The notes under the pieces were generated by a model. That model did not search any database. It was given only the letters and a program-made list of their open reading frames with translations, and had not been told where the DNA came from. Below are positions 1 to 9,050 of a stretch of DNA of 64,000 nucleotides, one piece after another (within the stretch, counting starts at the first letter, position 1; each line of letters opens with the position of its first letter). Source of the stretch: Pseudomonadota bacterium (lineage in GTDB: Bacteria; Pseudomonadota; Alphaproteobacteria; Paracaedibacterales; CAITNM01); the NCBI GenBank assembly GCA_018062345.1, contig JAGOSL010000005.1:34192-98191 (forward strand). Reading direction: 5' to 3'. A program made the position numbers and the translations under genes.

Positions 1-475
1 AGTTACAGGAATTGATGCGAGTGAACAGGCCATTTTAGCAGCTCGCGCGCATGCCCATGAATATAATTTATCCATTCAGTACGAGTGTAAATCTTTAAAA
101 GATATAAAAGAATCGTATGATTTAGTTACATGTTTAGAGGTAGTTGAACATGTAGATAATTTAAGTGATTTTATTCATGAGCTAACAAAAAAAATAAAGG
201 CGGGTGGAACTCTTATTGTGTCGACTTTAAATCGCACTGTTTTTTCTTATGTTGTTGGTATTTTGGGAGCTGAGTATATTGCTAAAAAGGTACCTGTTGG
301 TACGCACGATTGGCAAAAATTCCTTGAACCCTTTGAGCTAATTTCTTTAGTAGAAAAATATGGAATGAAAGCTGTATCTTTAGAAGGGCTTAATTATTCA
401 CTTTTAAAACGCGAATGGTACTTAGGTGGGCAGTTACGCATGAATTACATTGTTGGGTTTCAAAAAAAATCTTAG
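1..475 (+). CDS. ubiG: Ubiquinone biosynthesis O-methyltransferase, 3' part only
   Basis: The gene runs in from the left edge; the reading frame is open from base 2 and gives 157 residues. UbiG/Coq3 performs both O-methylations of the ubiquinone ring using S-adenosylmethionine. The visible part starts at the acidic post-motif-I segment VTGIDAS, then shows LEVVEHV, the IKAGGTLIVST strand and the UbiG-typical NRT and GTHDWQKFLEP segments. The N-terminal GxGxG SAM loop lies outside the window. The stop overlaps the stop of the convergent divL-like gene by four bases. Coq7 and a polyprenyl diphosphate synthase elsewhere in the window belong to the same pathway. Identity is secure from family knowledge. 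Confidence 0.93.
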   Translation, partial: VTGIDASEQAILAARAHAHEYNLSIQYECKSLKDIKESYDLVTCLEVVEHVDNLSDFIHELTKKIKAGGTLIVSTLNRTVFSYVVGILGAEYIAKKVPVGTHDWQKFLEPFELISLVEKYGMKAVSLEGLNYSLLKREWYLGGQLRMNYIVGFQKKS

Positions 476-2841
476 ATTAGAGATGGCTGTTGAATTGGCA
501 AATGGAAAATCACTTGTGTTCCTTCGTTGACTTTTGACGTAATGAAAACTTGACCTTGATGCAGCTCAATCAATCGTTTTACTAGAGGCAATCCTAGGCC
601 AGCTCCTTTTTTTGCTGTATGCGTGCTCGTGCCGTTTTCGAACATATCAAAGATTTTTTGTTGGTCAGACGGGCTGATGCCCACTCCACTGTCTGAAACA
701 CACAGGCCAAACATGTCAGGTTGATCCTCAACATGGAATGCTACAATGCTGATGCGCCCTCCGGGCAAGGTGAATTTTAAAGCTTTGCTCAACAAGTTGA
801 ACATTACGTGCTTCAATCTCTTTTCATCGCCGCTAAAGACATCAATATTTGTATTATTTACAACTGATAGCTCTACCCCTTGATCATATGCGCGATTTTT
901 TATAAGAGCTGCGCATGATTCCAGAAATCGCTCTAGTTCAATCTCGTGATAATGCAGAGCAAGCTTTCCTGCTTCTATACTTGCTAAATCGATCATATCA
1001 CTTATAAGTTGCATCAGTTTTTGGCTGGATTCTGATATGCCTTGGCAGTAATCTAACTGACGCTCGTTTAAAGAGCCAAAATATTGATTGCGCAAAATAT
1101 CAATAAAACCAGCTATCGTGTTTAAGGGGGCGCGTAATTCATAAGAAACATGAGATATAAAATCTGTTTTAAATCTATCGGCCTGCTCCAATGCTTCATT
1201 ACGTTCTCTAATTGTTTGTTCAAATTTCCACCGATCAGATATATCAATAAAGCTAAATAAATGAGACCCGTCAGGCAAAGGGATGTAGGAGATTTGAATT
1301 TTTAGGCCATATGCAGAGTCAAGAAGCTCGGTGGCTGGATGTCTAGTTTCACACAATTCATAAACATGTGTCTCCCAGTAGTTAAATGATTCCTCAAATA
1401 ATAAGGATTTGGTTGCTTGCAGTATTTCCGCTACATGAATGCCAGCTTTTTGTTGCTCTTCATTAAGTTGGAGCAGCTCACGAAACGCTTTGTTGCAAAG
1501 GCGTAGGCGCAGATCTCCTCCTACAACTGCCAATCCTTCATGCAAATTATCAATGGTCTCTTTTTGAACAGCAAGCAGAGTATTATAGCCTCGCTCTAAA
1601 GCTAATTTGTCTGTAATATCCTCGAAAATCAACAAAATGCCACCCAAGGCATGTGGTGACAAGATCATCTTCAAAAAAGTGCCGTCTGGCTGATGGTGAA
1701 TTTCGTGAATTGGCTCAAAGATAGTATTGAATAGCGCATTGCGGTTTTCCTTGTGCTTGGGGAAATCATTAACTTCTTGCATTTTTCGACGCTTTCTCAA
1801 ATCGTCAAGTACTTCGCTAAATCTTGGCCTGCTATATAAAAATGTTTCCTGAAATTGAAATATTTTAAGATAGGCTGAGTTGAAGTATTGAAGGCGAGTG
1901 TCAGCTCCATATATTGCTATAGGATTAGAGAGATTCTCCAAAATCTCACGCTGTGCTTGATCATGGCGCTGACGGTCGTTTTCCCATTGTTCTAGTTCTG
2001 TAATATCTCGGGCAAAGCCAATACTACCCTTTGTGGAAACTGAAATCTCTTGTATCTCAAGTAGTCTGCGTTGCCCGTCTATCACAGCATGTTGTTTGGT
2101 TGCTATCTGCTTTTTCTGAGGATCTTGAGTATGCTCGAAAGGTTTTTTTACTAGCTCAAGACTTTCCGCAATAACCCTCGAGGGGGATGTTTCAAGAGCT
2201 TTTGCATAAAAATTATTACAATGGCGAATACGGCCTTGCAGATCTCTAAACCAAATAGCAATTGGAATGTGCTCAACATACTGTCGAAGCATGTCTAACT
2301 CCTGCTCAAATTCCAAAAATTGCTTGTGTTGGCGTCTTAAATCATTTGAAACGGCCGTAACATCTTGCAAACTTAGAAGGATCATTTGTTTTATCGCAGT
2401 ATTCTTAATTGGAAGAACGTGCTTATAGTGTTCAAATCCAATTAATGATCCGCTTACAATTAATTCTCTTTCATGAGGGTGTTCAATAGTAAGTTGTAAG
2501 CTAAATTCGCCTCCATATGCGTACAAGTGTTGCAAGGCGCGCTGAAATTGACTTAAAGATGATTGGCCAAAAAGCCGGAAAATATCTTGTAACCCAAATG
2601 ATTGGCTGCTACCAATCCCCAGCAATTGTAAAAAATGCTGAGAGGTAATAACGTTATCTTCTCCTACGTACCAGCTGCACCATGAGAAGGGAAGATGATG
2701 TATAAGTATTCTGTGTGCTGCTAATTTAGCTTCGATTGCTTGCTTTTGAAATAGGGCGCGTTTGTAAACAACACCCAAGGCAACTAGGGCTATACAAAGA
2801 ATAAAAATGACAAGTATTGCTAGTTCAGTCAAGATTACCAA
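472..2841 (-). CDS. divL: DivL-like PAS histidine-kinase homologue with tyrosine in the H-box
   Basis: A 789-residue protein with one N-terminal membrane segment (about residues 5-27), several PAS-type regions (about 40-550), a HisKA-like dimerisation region and a C-terminal ATPase domain. The H-box reads FISHVSYELRAPLNTI, so the usual phospho-acceptor histidine is tyrosine (about Tyr567). This is the hallmark of Caulobacter DivL, which has similar length and layout and acts with CckA and DivK to control CtrA. The ATPase domain keeps VSDSGVGIS and GAGLGLPLV, but the second N-box Asn is Lys (NLLSKALKFT). Family knowledge suggests a signalling pseudokinase rather than a classical kinase. It stands alone, convergent with ubiG. 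The DivL assignment rests on the Tyr, the PAS/TM layout and the length. Confidence 0.8.
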   Translation of the reverse strand: MVILTELAILVIFILCIALVALGVVYKRALFQKQAIEAKLAAHRILIHHLPFSWCSWYVGEDNVITSQHFLQLLGIGSSQSFGLQDIFRLFGQSSLSQFQRALQHLYAYGGEFSLQLTIEHPHERELIVSGSLIGFEHYKHVLPIKNTAIKQMILLSLQDVTAVSNDLRRQHKQFLEFEQELDMLRQYVEHIPIAIWFRDLQGRIRHCNNFYAKALETSPSRVIAESLELVKKPFEHTQDPQKKQIATKQHAVIDGQRRLLEIQEISVSTKGSIGFARDITELEQWENDRQRHDQAQREILENLSNPIAIYGADTRLQYFNSAYLKIFQFQETFLYSRPRFSEVLDDLRKRRKMQEVNDFPKHKENRNALFNTIFEPIHEIHHQPDGTFLKMILSPHALGGILLIFEDITDKLALERGYNTLLAVQKETIDNLHEGLAVVGGDLRLRLCNKAFRELLQLNEEQQKAGIHVAEILQATKSLLFEESFNYWETHVYELCETRHPATELLDSAYGLKIQISYIPLPDGSHLFSFIDISDRWKFEQTIRERNEALEQADRFKTDFISHVSYELRAPLNTIAGFIDILRNQYFGSLNERQLDYCQGISESSQKLMQLISDMIDLASIEAGKLALHYHEIELERFLESCAALIKNRAYDQGVELSVVNNTNIDVFSGDEKRLKHVMFNLLSKALKFTLPGGRISIVAFHVEDQPDMFGLCVSDSGVGISPSDQQKIFDMFENGTSTHTAKKGAGLGLPLVKRLIELHQGQVFITSKVNEGTQVIFHLPIQQPSLI

Positions 2842-3030
2842 ACCCTTTCTTAAACAATTCTAACTTGACATTTAATTCTTGAAAAGAGCAAATAATATTG
2901 TAAATACCTGATATGCTTTTTATTCCAATTATAAAGTCTAAAAAAATATTATTTACTGGAAAAAATAGTTTGCGTTTTCAATTAATAGTAACTATAAGTG
3001 TAACATGTTTAAATAATGAATAGGTTATGT

Positions 3031-3507
3031 ATGACTGAATCAACAACTCAACTAGATGTTCTTAACATCACAGCTGATATAGTGTGCGCTTACGTCAGCA
3101 ATCATTCTGTAGAAGTTACTGACATTCAAAGTATCATGCAGAAAGTACATAGCGCCGTACAGGATTTGATGCGTCATGGCCAAGGATTTCGTAAATCTGG
3201 ACCGCTTGTTCCAGCTGTGCCGATTGAGGAATCAATAAAGGATGATTACATTGTTTGTTTGGAAGATGGTAAAAAGCTTCAAATGTTGAAGCGTCACCTG
3301 AATACAGTTTATAAAATGAGTGTTGATGAATATAGAGAGCGCTGGGGCTTGGCACCTGATTATCCAGTGGTTGCTCCAAATTATGCGCGTCGCCGCAGTC
3401 AAATTGCTAAGAATACAGGTCTAGGTCAAACAGGACGTCGCAAGCGAGTTCAGTTTATTGACAAATCAAAAGCAGCTATTAGCCAAGTTGCTGCTGTTTC
3501 TAAATAA
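3031..3507 (+). CDS. mucR: MucR/Ros-family zinc-finger transcriptional regulator
   Basis: MucR/Ros proteins are alphaproteobacterial DNA-binding regulators that bind AT-rich promoters and control envelope, motility and cell-cycle genes. The segment IVCLEDGKKLQMLKRHLN is the family zinc-finger region, followed by the conserved YRERWGLAPDYPVVAPNYA and RRSQIAKNTGLG stretches. The second zinc cysteine of Ros is Asp here, as in many MucR proteins. I chose ATG 3031 (MTESTTQ) over ATG 3016 because AGG lies about 7 nt before it and the product then matches family length (158 residues). The upstream 175 bases are very AT-rich and probably hold its promoter. miaB starts 8 nt after the stop, so the two may be cotranscribed. 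Confidence 0.88.
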   Translation: MTESTTQLDVLNITADIVCAYVSNHSVEVTDIQSIMQKVHSAVQDLMRHGQGFRKSGPLVPAVPIEESIKDDYIVCLEDGKKLQMLKRHLNTVYKMSVDEYRERWGLAPDYPVVAPNYARRRSQIAKNTGLGQTGRRKRVQFIDKSKAAISQVAAVSK

Positions 3508-3515
3508 ATTAAGGC

Positions 3516-4871
3516 ATGACTGCAAATTCACAAAAAGTTTATGTAAAAAATTACGGCTGTCAGATGAACGTTTATGACGGGCAGAAGATGGCCGATTTGC
3601 TTAAGCCTCACGGGTATGCAATTACAGAAACTCCCGAAGATGCAGACGTTGCAATTCTAAATACTTGTCATATTCGTGAAAAAGCAGAACATAAAGTTTT
3701 TTCAGATTTAGGACGTTTATCCGTTGTAAAAAAAAATCGAAAAAAAATAGATCAGCATTCTGATATGATCATTGCTGTTGGTGGCTGCGTTGGGCAAGCT
3801 GAAGGCGAAGAAATTACCCGGCAGGCTCCCTATGTAGACATGGTGTTTGGACCACAGAGTTACCATCGTTTGCCAGAAATGCTGGCTCAGGTTGAGCATA
3901 AAGTAAAGGGTAAGCGGCGTAAGGTCATTGATACTGAATTTCCCGCAGTAACCAAATTTGATTTTTTGCCATCAACGAATGAAACTCCGGTGAGTGCTTT
4001 TGTCACTGTGCAAGAAGGGTGTGATAAATTTTGTCATTTTTGTGTTGTGCCGTATACGCGTGGCGCAGAATACTCAAGATCTGTTAAGAATATTCTGCAA
4101 GAAGCAAAACACTTGATTGATTTGGGCGCTAAAGAGATTACTTTGCTTGGGCAAAATGTGAATGGTTATCACGGAGAAGGTTTTGATGGTAAAGAATGGT
4201 CATTAGGCCGTTTGATTTATTCACTGGCTGATTTAGATGGTCTAAAACGCATCCGTTACACAACATCTCATCCACTTGATATGCATGATGAATTATACAA
4301 CGCTCATCGTGATATCAGCCAATTAATGCCCTTTTTGCACTTGCCTGTGCAATCAGGTAGTGACCGTATTCTAGCTGAGATGAACAGAAAACATAAGGCA
4401 GCAGATTATTTGCGAATTATTGAAAAACTGCGCGCTGCGCGCCCCGACATAGCGTTTTCATCAGATTTTATTGTTGGGTATCCTGGGGAAACATCTAAGG
4501 ATCACCAGGACACCCTTGCATTGATTAAAGAAGTTGGGTATGCACAAGCCTATTCCTTTAAATACAGTCCACGTCCTGGAACTCCTGCAAGTATTTTACA
4601 AGCTCAAGTGCCAGAAGAAATAAAAGTTGCACGACTTGCTGAATTGCAGAACTTATTAAATGAGCAACAAACTGCATTTAATCGATCTAAAGTAGGGGAA
4701 ACCTTAGAAGTCTTATTTGATAGGGAAGGAAAATTCCCTGGGCAAATTATTGGAAAAACTGCTTATATGCAATCAGTAACATTAGAAGGTGATTCTTCAT
4801 CATTTGGTAACTTTTTGAACGTTAGAATAAAACATGGATTTGAAAATAGCTTGAGCGGAGAACGTATTTGA
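3516..4871 (+). CDS. miaB: tRNA-2-methylthio-N6-dimethylallyladenosine synthase
   Basis: A radical-SAM methylthiotransferase that adds the 2-methylthio group to i6A37 in tRNAs reading codons that begin with U. The N-terminal MTTase domain has the three cluster cysteines in NYGCQMN, NTCHIREKAEHK and GGCVGQ. The radical-SAM cluster is GCDKFCHFCVVPYTRG (CxxxCxxC), and a TRAM domain closes the protein at about residues 380-445. The length, 451 residues, is normal. AAGG lies just before the ATG. The stop overlaps the TTG start of phoH, and the order miaB-phoH-ybeY-corC is a well-known proteobacterial cluster, so one transcript is likely. Confidence 0.96.
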   Translation: MTANSQKVYVKNYGCQMNVYDGQKMADLLKPHGYAITETPEDADVAILNTCHIREKAEHKVFSDLGRLSVVKKNRKKIDQHSDMIIAVGGCVGQAEGEEITRQAPYVDMVFGPQSYHRLPEMLAQVEHKVKGKRRKVIDTEFPAVTKFDFLPSTNETPVSAFVTVQEGCDKFCHFCVVPYTRGAEYSRSVKNILQEAKHLIDLGAKEITLLGQNVNGYHGEGFDGKEWSLGRLIYSLADLDGLKRIRYTTSHPLDMHDELYNAHRDISQLMPFLHLPVQSGSDRILAEMNRKHKAADYLRIIEKLRAARPDIAFSSDFIVGYPGETSKDHQDTLALIKEVGYAQAYSFKYSPRPGTPASILQAQVPEEIKVARLAELQNLLNEQQTAFNRSKVGETLEVLFDREGKFPGQIIGKTAYMQSVTLEGDSSSFGNFLNVRIKHGFENSLSGERI

Positions 4872-5836
4872 GCGACCATAATGGTGTACATTTAGAATTT
4901 GCAGACAACGTATTATTTTCGCAACTTGTTGGGCCAGCCGATACAAATATAGCTCATATAGAAAATCGTTTTGGTGTGGTTATCGCCGTCCGGGGTAACC
5001 ATATTTCAATAAGTGGTTCTGATGCAGATATCGATGCAGCAAAAAGTACGTTGCAGTATCTATATGCCCAGCTAACAAGAGGAAAAGCAATCGATGCATT
5101 AACTCTTGAGGAAGCGATTCGTATCGTAAGTAGCTCTGTTAGTTTCCAACAAAATGAAACAAATACTCCGAATGGAAAAATTAGCATTGCAACAAAACGA
5201 AAAATAATCTTTCCTCGGACTGTTAATCAAGGCGAATATCTTAGTGCCATGCAGGCAAAAGATATGATTTTTGGAATTGGTCCTGCCGGTACTGGAAAGA
5301 CATATCTTGCAGTAGCCGTTGGAGTGTCAATGTTGATTGCAGGGAAGGTTGACAAAATTATTCTAACGCGTCCAGCAGTTGAAGCAGGAGAAAAACTTGG
5401 TTTTTTACCTGGTGATATGCGAGAAAAAGTTGATCCATATTTGCGACCTCTTTATGATGCTATGCATGATATGCTTCCAGCAGATCAAGTTGAGCGAAGG
5501 CTTACGAATGGAGAAATTGAGATCGCTCCGCTTGCTTTTATGCGCGGTCGCACTCTCTCTAATGCTTTTGTCATATTGGACGAGGCTCAAAACACAACTC
5601 CCGTTCAAATGAAAATGTTTTTAACAAGACTTGGGCATAATGCTCGTATGGTTATTACTGGTGATCTTTCTCAGATTGATTTGCCAATTGGTATAGAGTC
5701 AGGCCTGAAGCAGGCTGTAAGAGTTTTAAAAAATATTCCAGATATTAGCTTTGTTGTTTTTGATGAGAACGACGTTGTCAGACATCCTATAGTCTCTAAA
5801 ATTGTCGCTGCTTATGATAAAGAAGTAAAAGCATAA
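4868..5836 (+). CDS. ybeZ: PhoH-like (YbeZ) P-loop ATPase
   Basis: A PhoH-family ATPase of 322 residues, thought to act with YbeY in rRNA processing and RNA quality control. It has an N-terminal KH-like segment (about 20-75), the Walker A motif GPAGTGKTYLA (about 139-149), Walker B FVILDEAQN and the sensor stretch MVITGDLSQIDLP. The start is TTG at 4868, giving a TTGA overlap with the miaB stop; CGGAG lies about 8 nt upstream, which supports that start and translational coupling. No in-frame ATG near the 5' end would give a full-length family member. ybeY follows after 2 nt. Confidence 0.94.
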   Translation: MSDHNGVHLEFADNVLFSQLVGPADTNIAHIENRFGVVIAVRGNHISISGSDADIDAAKSTLQYLYAQLTRGKAIDALTLEEAIRIVSSSVSFQQNETNTPNGKISIATKRKIIFPRTVNQGEYLSAMQAKDMIFGIGPAGTGKTYLAVAVGVSMLIAGKVDKIILTRPAVEAGEKLGFLPGDMREKVDPYLRPLYDAMHDMLPADQVERRLTNGEIEIAPLAFMRGRTLSNAFVILDEAQNTTPVQMKMFLTRLGHNARMVITGDLSQIDLPIGIESGLKQAVRVLKNIPDISFVVFDENDVVRHPIVSKIVAAYDKEVKA

Positions 5837-5838
5837 TT

Positions 5839-6348
5839 ATGTTGGACGATAGTAGTAATCTTGATGTGTTGATTGATGTTGATGACGAACGCTGGCTTGA
5901 GTGGCACACACCTGATCAGTGGCACAACTTGCTGCATAAGGTCATCTATCAGGTGCTTGATGAGCTGAAAATACAAGCAAAAGTAGAAGTTAGTGTTTTG
6001 CTCACTAATAACGCTGAAATTCATGCATTGAATCTTGAATACCGTGATAAAGACAAGTCTACGAATGTGCTGTCTTTTCCAAATTTAAGCGAAGAAGAAT
6101 TGCGTTTTTTGCATAAAGAGCAAGCATATCCCATTATGCTCGGAGATCTCGTCTTAGCTTTTGAAACTCTTCTAGAAGAAGCAAAGGAAGAAAAAAAAAC
6201 TTTTCTGGATCACTTTAACCATTTAACGGTTCATGGTATGTTGCACCTGTTGGGATACGATCATGAATCTGATGATGAAGAAGAGTGTATGCAGGAAAAA
6301 GAAGTAAAAGTCTTAAAATCTCTTAACGTTAACAACCCGTATCAGTGA
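5839..6348 (+). CDS. ybeY: Endoribonuclease YbeY (rRNA maturation factor)
   Basis: A single-strand-specific metal-dependent RNase needed for 16S 3'-end maturation and ribosome quality control. The zinc motif appears as HGMLHLLGYDH, with all three His. The upstream RDKDKSTNVLSFP segment is also diagnostic. Length (169 residues) is usual. It sits 2 nt after ybeZ, its usual partner, and its stop lies a few bases before the corC start, so the genes are probably coupled. Confidence 0.95.
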   Translation: MLDDSSNLDVLIDVDDERWLEWHTPDQWHNLLHKVIYQVLDELKIQAKVEVSVLLTNNAEIHALNLEYRDKDKSTNVLSFPNLSEEELRFLHKEQAYPIMLGDLVLAFETLLEEAKEEKKTFLDHFNHLTVHGMLHLLGYDHESDDEEECMQEKEVKVLKSLNVNNPYQ

Positions 6349-6350
6349 TT

Positions 6351-7163
6351 ATGGCACTTAAAGATCTCATAAAATTTTTTAAAAAATCTGAACCCGAAAC
6401 TCTTCGAGGTACTATAGAAGAGTTGATTGAAGAAAGTGAAGAGGAAGAGCCGTCGATTGAGTCCGGAGAGCGCGCGCTCTTAGAAAATGTGCTAAATCTA
6501 CGCGATTTAACTGCTCAAGATGTTATGATTCCTAGGGCGGATATTATTTCATCCACGATTACTGGTGATGCAGACGAAATGCTTCAGCTTATGGTTAAGC
6601 ATAATCTAAGTTTCTTGCCTATTTGCAGTGATACCTTGGATCATATAGTCGGGGTTATTCATATAAAAGACGTACTAGCTTGGATTCAAAATGGACGACA
6701 AACACCAATAAAGCATCTGGTTAAAGACGTCTTATTTATTCCTCCTTCAATGCGTACTCTTGATTTATTGGTGCAAATGCGAGAATCGGCGTCACGAATC
6801 GCATTTGTTGTGGATGAGTACGGCGGTATAGATGGGTTGGTTACTTTCTCAAATGTGATTAGTGAAGTGATTGGTGATATCCAAGATGCAAGCGAGCAAG
6901 ACTCAAAACAAATTGAAATAAAAGCAGATGGCACTGTTATAGCTGACGGTCGCGTGCCTTTAGAAGAGTTGCATGAAGTTTTGGGTAGTTTTCCTATGTT
7001 AAGCATAGAAGATAATGATATAGATACTATTGGTGGTTTAGTTGTGTGCTTAGCTGGACGTGTGCCGGTTCGGGGGGAAATCATTCGTCATCCTCAAGGT
7101 GGTGAGTTTGAGGTGCTTGAAGCCGATCCTCGCCGTATTCGCCGCCTAAAAATGCGCCCTTAA
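6351..7163 (+). CDS. corC: CorC/HlyC-family CBS-domain protein
   Basis: A soluble CBS-pair protein of the CorC (YbeX) type, linked in enterobacteria to magnesium/cobalt homeostasis; the exact role in alphaproteobacteria is unclear. The DLTAQDVMIPRADI segment opens the CBS pair (about residues 60-185), and DEYGGIDGLVTFSNVISEVIGDI follows in shortened form. The C-terminal CorC_HlyC domain (about 195-270) includes the IGGLVVCLAGRVPVRGE region. No DUF21 membrane domain is present. I use ATG 6351; an in-frame GTG lies at 6345. Elsewhere corC is commonly followed by lnt, which is absent here; instead the gene abuts a convergent broken gene. Confidence 0.9.
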   Translation: MALKDLIKFFKKSEPETLRGTIEELIEESEEEEPSIESGERALLENVLNLRDLTAQDVMIPRADIISSTITGDADEMLQLMVKHNLSFLPICSDTLDHIVGVIHIKDVLAWIQNGRQTPIKHLVKDVLFIPPSMRTLDLLVQMRESASRIAFVVDEYGGIDGLVTFSNVISEVIGDIQDASEQDSKQIEIKADGTVIADGRVPLEELHEVLGSFPMLSIEDNDIDTIGGLVVCLAGRVPVRGEIIRHPQGGEFEVLEADPRRIRRLKMRP

Positions 7164-7513
7164 CTACTTTGACTGAGCCTTTTTAAGATTTGTTATAAGT
7201 GTCTTTAATAAAGTTGTAATAATAGGAGGGGATTGCCTTAAAGCTTCTAGAAGCTTATCCCCGTCAATGTTAATGATTGTTGTTATTCAGTAGCGGTGAC
7301 TGTTGCTGCTCGCGCTGATTTATCAATAATAGACATCTCACCAAATATTTGGCCTGCTGATAAAGAACCCAGTACGATTTTTTTGCCCGAAGAATCATTT
7401 TTCCAGACCTCAACTTTTCCCTTTTCAATAATGCAAATATGACTGCCTGGGCGGCCTTCTTCTACAATGATATCTCCAACATCATACAAACAGCGACTTT
7501 GAATTTCACTCAT
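7164..7513 (-). pseudogene. Cyclic-nucleotide-binding domain protein, frameshifted
   Basis: The N-terminal 76 residues form a cNMP-binding (Crp-like) domain: DVGDIIVEEGRPGSHICII, then VLGSLSAGQIFGEMSIID and ARAATVTATE, where a TAA (7283-7285) stops it. Moving back one base after GAA, the frame stays open for about 40 codons (ITTIINIDGDKLLEAL to TNLKKAQSK) and ends at TAG 7164-7166, right beside the corC stop. This second part looks like the normal C-terminal half of the family, so one base appears lost near 7286. There is no HTH domain, so it was probably a stand-alone sensor or adaptor. It may be a real pseudogene, a slippage site, or a sequencing error. Confidence 0.75.
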
Positions 7514-7564
7514 GGGTATTATCTTTGGTATTTTGGACTATCTTACCTTCAATAAGTTAATTTT

Positions 7565-8521
7565 TTATAAACCCCATTTTTCCGAGTAATTTATCTTCAA
7601 GCTTTTAACCCATACAACGATAGCCCAGCCTTGATGGCACAAAGAAATTGCTATAGGAATATAAAATAGTAAAGTCATAATGCCTAATGCTAACTGAGCA
7701 GCAATGATAATTACTAAATTTCTATATAATGATCCATATTTTATCCATAAAAATGTTACGTAGCTCAATGTTGTTAGGGCAAGTAAGCGATGTAGCCACT
7801 GCACCGTTACTTGATTATTAATAAAATTTTTCCAAAAAGGATTGTAAAAATTCCATTCTGCCGGTATCCACTGACCCTCCATAAGAGGGAAAGTGTTATA
7901 AATCAATCCTGCTTTCAATCCCGCAACAAAGGTCCCATAAACAATTGTGAGTGCAATTAATACTAACAACGTAATATTCCTTGGATGAATCTTTTTAAAT
8001 ATTTTTCCTTCCATCTTCCACAGAGACATCAGCAATGCTGATAGTATGAAAAAAGCCATAATAAAATGTGCACATAAACGAATGTGACTAACTGCGGGGG
8101 TTGCTTTTAATCCGCTTTTTACCATCCACCAGCCAATGATTCCTTGAAGTCCGCCTAGTGTAAAAATAAGAATCAAACGCTTCTTAAGCCAGGTAGGAAT
8201 GTTTTTAAATAAAAAAAATAAAGGCAGAATAACAAGAAGTCCGACAAATTTACCTAGTAAACGGTGTCCATATTCCCACCAATAAATTTCCTTAAATTTA
8301 CCTAATGACATGCCTTTATTAACTTGTTTATATTCAGGAGTCTTCTTGTATAAATCAAATTCTTTCTCCCATGTTTGTTGAGACAAAGGAGGCAATACAC
8401 TCAAAGGCTTCCACTCAGCCATAGAAAGTCCAGAGTGAGTAAGGCGTGTTGCGCCTCCTATAGTGATCATCATCACAACTGCGGCTATTAAAGTTTTTAG
8501 CCAAATCTTAATATCAACCAC
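7565..8521 (-). CDS. ctaA: Heme A synthase (COX15/CtaA family)
   Basis: A membrane enzyme that oxidises the C8 methyl of heme O to give heme A for cytochrome aa3-type oxidases. The alphaproteobacterial/mitochondrial form (type 2) is recognised by GGATRLTHSGLSMAEWKP near the N-terminus. The heme-ligand histidines are visible in YWWEYGHRLLGK, VSHIRLCAHFI, QWLHRLLAL and SLCHQGWAIVV. About eight transmembrane helices fit the hydrophobic pattern. At 318 residues it is slightly shorter than many relatives (340-360). It is not beside other cta/cox genes in this window. Confidence 0.95.
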   Translation of the reverse strand: MVDIKIWLKTLIAAVVMMITIGGATRLTHSGLSMAEWKPLSVLPPLSQQTWEKEFDLYKKTPEYKQVNKGMSLGKFKEIYWWEYGHRLLGKFVGLLVILPLFFLFKNIPTWLKKRLILIFTLGGLQGIIGWWMVKSGLKATPAVSHIRLCAHFIMAFFILSALLMSLWKMEGKIFKKIHPRNITLLVLIALTIVYGTFVAGLKAGLIYNTFPLMEGQWIPAEWNFYNPFWKNFINNQVTVQWLHRLLALTTLSYVTFLWIKYGSLYRNLVIIIAAQLALGIMTLLFYIPIAISLCHQGWAIVVWVKSLKINYSEKWGL

Positions 8522-8671
8522 AAAGAAAATCTTTTTAAATTTCTTCTAACGTACGGTGACATAGAAAATTCAACAAGCTAATTTGTGAGCTCTTGGAAAT
8601 CTTGAGGGGGATTGCTACATAAATTACTATGTATTTGGGGCAATATTTACTTTTGGGCGTTGATTAATTTT

Positions 8672-8700
8672 TTGAATCAATCTTCATTCTGGGGTACACT
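8672..8700 (+). promoter_or_regulatory. Probable sigma-70 promoter for yggT-rbfA
   Basis: TTGAAT (8672-8677) and TACACT (8695-8700) are separated by 17 bases and end 26 bases before the yggT start. They lie in the only sizeable intergenic gap between the divergent ctaA and yggT genes. This is a match by eye only. Confidence 0.5.
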
Positions 8701-8726
8701 GCAAAAAAATAACTTAGAGTTTATTT

Positions 8727-9026
8727 ATGGTAATTTTGGCACCTCTGCTCCATGTTTTGTACGATTTACTTAGTCTTTATAAGCTAGGATTGGCTATTTA
8801 CATTATTTTAGGATGGCTCGAAGCATTTGATGTGGTTAATAAATATAATTCTGTAGTTTACAGCATTCATAATTTTCTCCAAAGCATTACTGAGCCAGCT
8901 TTAGCTCCTATTCGTAGAATTATCCCACCTGTCGGAGGCTGGGATTTGTCACCTATTGCTTTGTTTTTTATTATTCATTTTTTTCAAGAAGTGCTCTTGG
9001 AAATTTTAAAAAAATTCCCATCTTAA
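8727..9026 (+). CDS. yggT: YggT-family membrane protein
   Basis: A 99-residue protein with two hydrophobic blocks (about residues 15-33 and 75-93) around the YggT hallmark region: LEAFDVVNKYN, then ITEPALAPIRRIIPP and GGWDLSPIALFFI. YggT proteins are small inner-membrane proteins linked to osmotic tolerance and envelope or division functions; the molecular role is not settled. rbfA begins 24 nt downstream, so the pair is probably cotranscribed. Confidence 0.9.
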   Translation: MVILAPLLHVLYDLLSLYKLGLAIYIILGWLEAFDVVNKYNSVVYSIHNFLQSITEPALAPIRRIIPPVGGWDLSPIALFFIIHFFQEVLLEILKKFPS

Positions 9027-9050
9027 ATATTAAATGCGAAGGGAAAATTC

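Noticed and set aside
3016..3030. Upstream ATG for mucR adding MNRLC
   Set aside because: It lacks a ribosome-binding site and adds residues unlike the family.
7241..7256. Palindrome AAGCTTCTAGAAGCTT as a terminator
   Set aside because: It lies within the second, open half of the broken cNMP gene and has no T-run.
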